DNA from: Pseudomonadota bacterium
GTDB taxonomy: Bacteria > Pseudomonadota > Gammaproteobacteria > Enterobacterales > Enterobacteriaceae
NCBI GenBank assembly: GCA_023425455.1
Contig: JAFACP010000169.1
Coordinates: 1-9,029 of the forward strand
Length of the DNA stretch: 9,029 nucleotides
Direction: 5' to 3'
Position numbers and translations under genes: made by a program. The notes beneath the pieces are model-generated. The model made no database searches. It was not told the origin of the DNA and was given only the letters and a program-made list of their open reading frames with translations. Shown piece after piece: positions 7,587-9,029 of this stretch (positions are counted from its first letter, which is position 1; each line of letters opens with the position of its first letter).

Positions 7587-8198
7587 ATGACCCGACTGAT
7601 TCGCCTGCTGCCTCTGGCGGCGCTCCTTCTGACCGCCTGTTCCATTACGCCGCCGAAAGGGCCAGGCAAGAGCCCGGACTCTGCGCAGTGGCGCCAACAT
7701 CAGCAGGATGTGCGCAATTTAAGCCAGTATCAGACGCGCGGCGCGTTTGCGTATCTCTCTGATGAGCAGAAAGTATACGCCCGTTTCTTCTGGCAACAGA
7801 CGGGCCAGGACCGCTACCGCCTTCTGCTGCTCAACCCGCTCGGCAGTACCGAGCTTGAGCTTATCGCCAGACCTGGCGAGGCGCAGATCACCGACAATAA
7901 AGGCCAGCACTACACTGCCACCGATGCCGAAGAGATGATCGGCAAGCTGACCGGCATGCCGATTCCCCTCAACAGCCTGCGCCAGTGGATCCTCGGCCTG
8001 CCTGGCGATGCAACTGACTACACGCTTGACGATCGGTATCGTCTGCGCCAGATCAACTACACCCGCGACGGTAAAACCTGGAAAGTGGTGTATGGCGCGT
8101 ATGACAGCAACAGCACGCCGTCGCTGCCTGCAAGTATGGAGCTGACCCAGGGCAGCCAGCGTATCAAGCTGAAAATGGATAACTGGATCGTTAAATGA
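7587..8198 (+). CDS. lolB: LolB, outer-membrane lipoprotein receptor
   Basis: LolB takes lipoproteins from the periplasmic carrier LolA and inserts them into the inner leaflet of the outer membrane; it is itself a lipoprotein. From ATG 7587 the protein has 203 residues. [18 protein letters not shown] is a short lipoprotein signal with lipobox LTAC and cysteine 18; serine follows the cysteine, so there is no aspartate inner-membrane retention signal. The mature part matches E. coli LolB, including KGPGKSPDS (24-32), [20 protein letters not shown] (64-83), the exposed hydrophobic loop NPLGS (83-87) whose leucine 85 equals Leu68 of mature E. coli LolB, and the C-terminal [10 protein letters not shown]. 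The start is less certain than the rest: AAGGAT (7570-7575) ends 11 bases upstream, rather far, and E. coli LolB is 207 residues. A GTG at 7521 would add 22 polar residues and is unlikely. The stop overlaps ispE as ATGA. Confidence 0.95.
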   Translation: MTRLIRLLPLAALLLTACSITPPKGPGKSPDSAQWRQHQQDVRNLSQYQTRGAFAYLSDEQKVYARFFWQQTGQDRYRLLLLNPLGSTELELIARPGEAQITDNKGQHYTATDAEEMIGKLTGMPIPLNSLRQWILGLPGDATDYTLDDRYRLRQINYTRDGKTWKVVYGAYDSNSTPSLPASMELTQGSQRIKLKMDNWIVK

Positions 8199-9029
8199 TG
8201 AGCCACTGGCCTTCGCCCGCAAAGCTGAACCTGTTTTTATACATTACCGGCCAGCGCGCTGACGGGTATCACACGCTACAGACCCTGTTTCAGTTTATTG
8301 ACTATGGCGACACGATCGCCATTGCGCTGCGCCAGGATGGTGAAATCCACCTGCTCACGCCGGTGGAAGGTGTCGCGCATGAGAATAATCTGATCGTGCG
8401 TGCCGCGCGGCTGCTGATGAACACCGCAGCACAGAGCGGTCGGTTGCCGGCCGGGTGCGGCGCAGATATCCGTATCGACAAACGTCTGCCGATGGGCGGC
8501 GGTCTGGGGGGCGGCTCATCCAACGCGGCAACCGTGCTGGTGGCGCTGAATCACCTGTGGGGCTGCGGTTTATCGGTCGACGAACTGGCGGCCATTGGCC
8601 TGATGCTGGGCGCGGATGTTCCGGTATTTGTCCGCGGTCACGCCGCCTTCGCCGAAGGGGTCGGTGACATTCTGACGCCGGTCAACCCGCCGGAAAAATG
8701 GTATCTGGTGGTGCATCCGGGCGTAAGCATTCCGACGCCGGCCATCTTTAACGATCCTGACCTGCCACGAAATACCCCGGCGCGGTCAATAGAAACGTTA
8801 TTAAATTGTGAATTCAGCAACGATTGCGAGGATATCGCAAGAAAACGTTTTCGCGAGGTTGATGCGGCGCTTTCCTGGCTGTTAGAATACGCGCCGTCGC
8901 GCCTGACTGGCACAGGGGCTTGTGTCTTTGCTGAATTTGACACGGAATCCGCCGCCCGTCAGGTGCTTGAGCAAGCGCCGGTTTGGCTGCACGGTTTTGT
9001 AGCGCGCGGGATGAACACCTCCCCACTAC
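8195..9029 (+). CDS. ispE: IspE, 4-diphosphocytidyl-2-C-methyl-D-erythritol kinase, 3' end outside window
   Basis: IspE phosphorylates CDP-methylerythritol with ATP, the fourth step of the MEP pathway to isoprenoid precursors. The frame runs open for 278 codons to the window edge; E. coli IspE is 283, so only a few residues are missing. The protein is of the GHMP kinase family: [20 protein letters not shown] (5-24) with lysine 10, the ATP loop [14 protein letters not shown] (99-112), GADVPVFV (139-146) with aspartate 141, and the C-terminal [14 protein letters not shown] (235-248). The ATG at 8195 overlaps the lolB TGA as ATGA, has GGA (8185-8187) seven bases upstream and gives the E. coli N-terminal length; ATG 8198 is the alternative. 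It is translationally coupled to lolB. Codons for residues 192-216 are rich in A/T and rare triplets (CGA, ATA, TTA TTA, AGA) and run into a PurR-like operator. Confidence 0.97.
   Translation, partial: MMSHWPSPAKLNLFLYITGQRADGYHTLQTLFQFIDYGDTIAIALRQDGEIHLLTPVEGVAHENNLIVRAARLLMNTAAQSGRLPAGCGADIRIDKRLPMGGGLGGGSSNAATVLVALNHLWGCGLSVDELAAIGLMLGADVPVFVRGHAAFAEGVGDILTPVNPPEKWYLVVHPGVSIPTPAIFNDPDLPRNTPARSIETLLNCEFSNDCEDIARKRFREVDAALSWLLEYAPSRLTGTGACVFAEFDTESAARQVLEQAPVWLHGFVARGMNTSPL
8839..8854. promoter_or_regulatory. PurR operator-like site inside ispE
   Basis: AAGAAAACGTTTTCGC agrees with the PurR consensus ACGCAAACGTTTTCGT at 13 of 16 positions and contains a perfect 12-base palindrome, GAAAACGTTTTC (8841-8852). 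PurR with hypoxanthine or guanine represses purine-related genes, and prs, the gene after ispE in enterobacteria, is a known member of that regulon in E. coli. The site ends four bases before a promoter-like -35. Confidence 0.75.
8859..8888 (+). promoter_or_regulatory. Candidate prs promoter inside ispE
   Basis: TTGATG (8859-8864, 4/6) and TAGAAT (8883-8888, 5/6) are separated by 18 bases, with the PurR-like site directly upstream. Transcription would start near 8895, about 150 bases before the expected ispE stop. E. coli prs has a long leader, about 300 bases as I recall, which would place its start inside ispE at a similar point. The prs gene itself is outside the window. Confidence 0.55.

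Noticed and set aside
8937..8942. Perfect TTGACA hexamer inside ispE
   Set aside because: No -10-like hexamer lies 16-18 bases downstream (the position reads CAGGTG), so it is not a promoter by itself.

Overview
The window is core-genome DNA from a member of the Enterobacteriaceae. Gene order (chaC-chaB / chaA / kdsA-sirB1-sirB2-prmC-prfA-hemA / lolB-ispE) and the protein sequences, compared from memory, closely follow Escherichia coli K-12. It is unlikely to be E. coli itself: many residues differ, lolB has a different N-terminus, and the long direct repeat (ldr/rdl) toxin-antitoxin block that lies between kdsA and chaA in K-12 is absent. An Enterobacter/Citrobacter-like relative fits, but the genus cannot be fixed by eye. 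I see no insertion sequence, prophage, CRISPR array, tRNA or rRNA.

Layout. Positions 1-540 hold the minus-strand chaB-chaC pair, with chaC cut by the window edge before its catalytic motif. Positions 541-808 are a divergent control region with a good -10 for chaA and a Fur-box-like palindrome near chaB. chaA (Ca2+/Na+/K+:H+ antiporter) runs rightward to 1909 and meets kdsA tail to tail across a perfect bidirectional terminator (1936-1969) that contains the kdsA stop codon. From 7272 down to 1968 six minus-strand genes form a tight cluster: hemA (first step of tetrapyrrole synthesis), prfA (release factor 1), prmC (methylates RF1), sirB2 and sirB1 (poorly understood), and kdsA (Kdo synthesis for LPS). 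Junctions are short or overlapping (TAATG between prfA and prmC, ATGA between prmC and sirB2). Positions 7273-7586 form the second divergent control region, between hemA and lolB. lolB (outer-membrane lipoprotein receptor) and ispE (isoprenoid precursor synthesis) run rightward with an ATGA overlap; ispE leaves the window a few codons before its expected end.

The genes join housekeeping functions: cation balance, envelope building (kdsA, lolB, and ispE through undecaprenyl precursors), heme supply and translation termination. I found no new defence or mobile system. The best non-coding signal is a PurR operator-like palindrome followed by a sigma70-like promoter inside the 3' part of ispE. 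It probably controls the prs gene expected just beyond the right edge. Secondary points are the Fur-like site at chaB/chaA, the poor ribosome-binding signal of hemA, the uncertain lolB start, an open frame continuing after the chaB stop, and the apparent loss of catalytic residues in SirB1.
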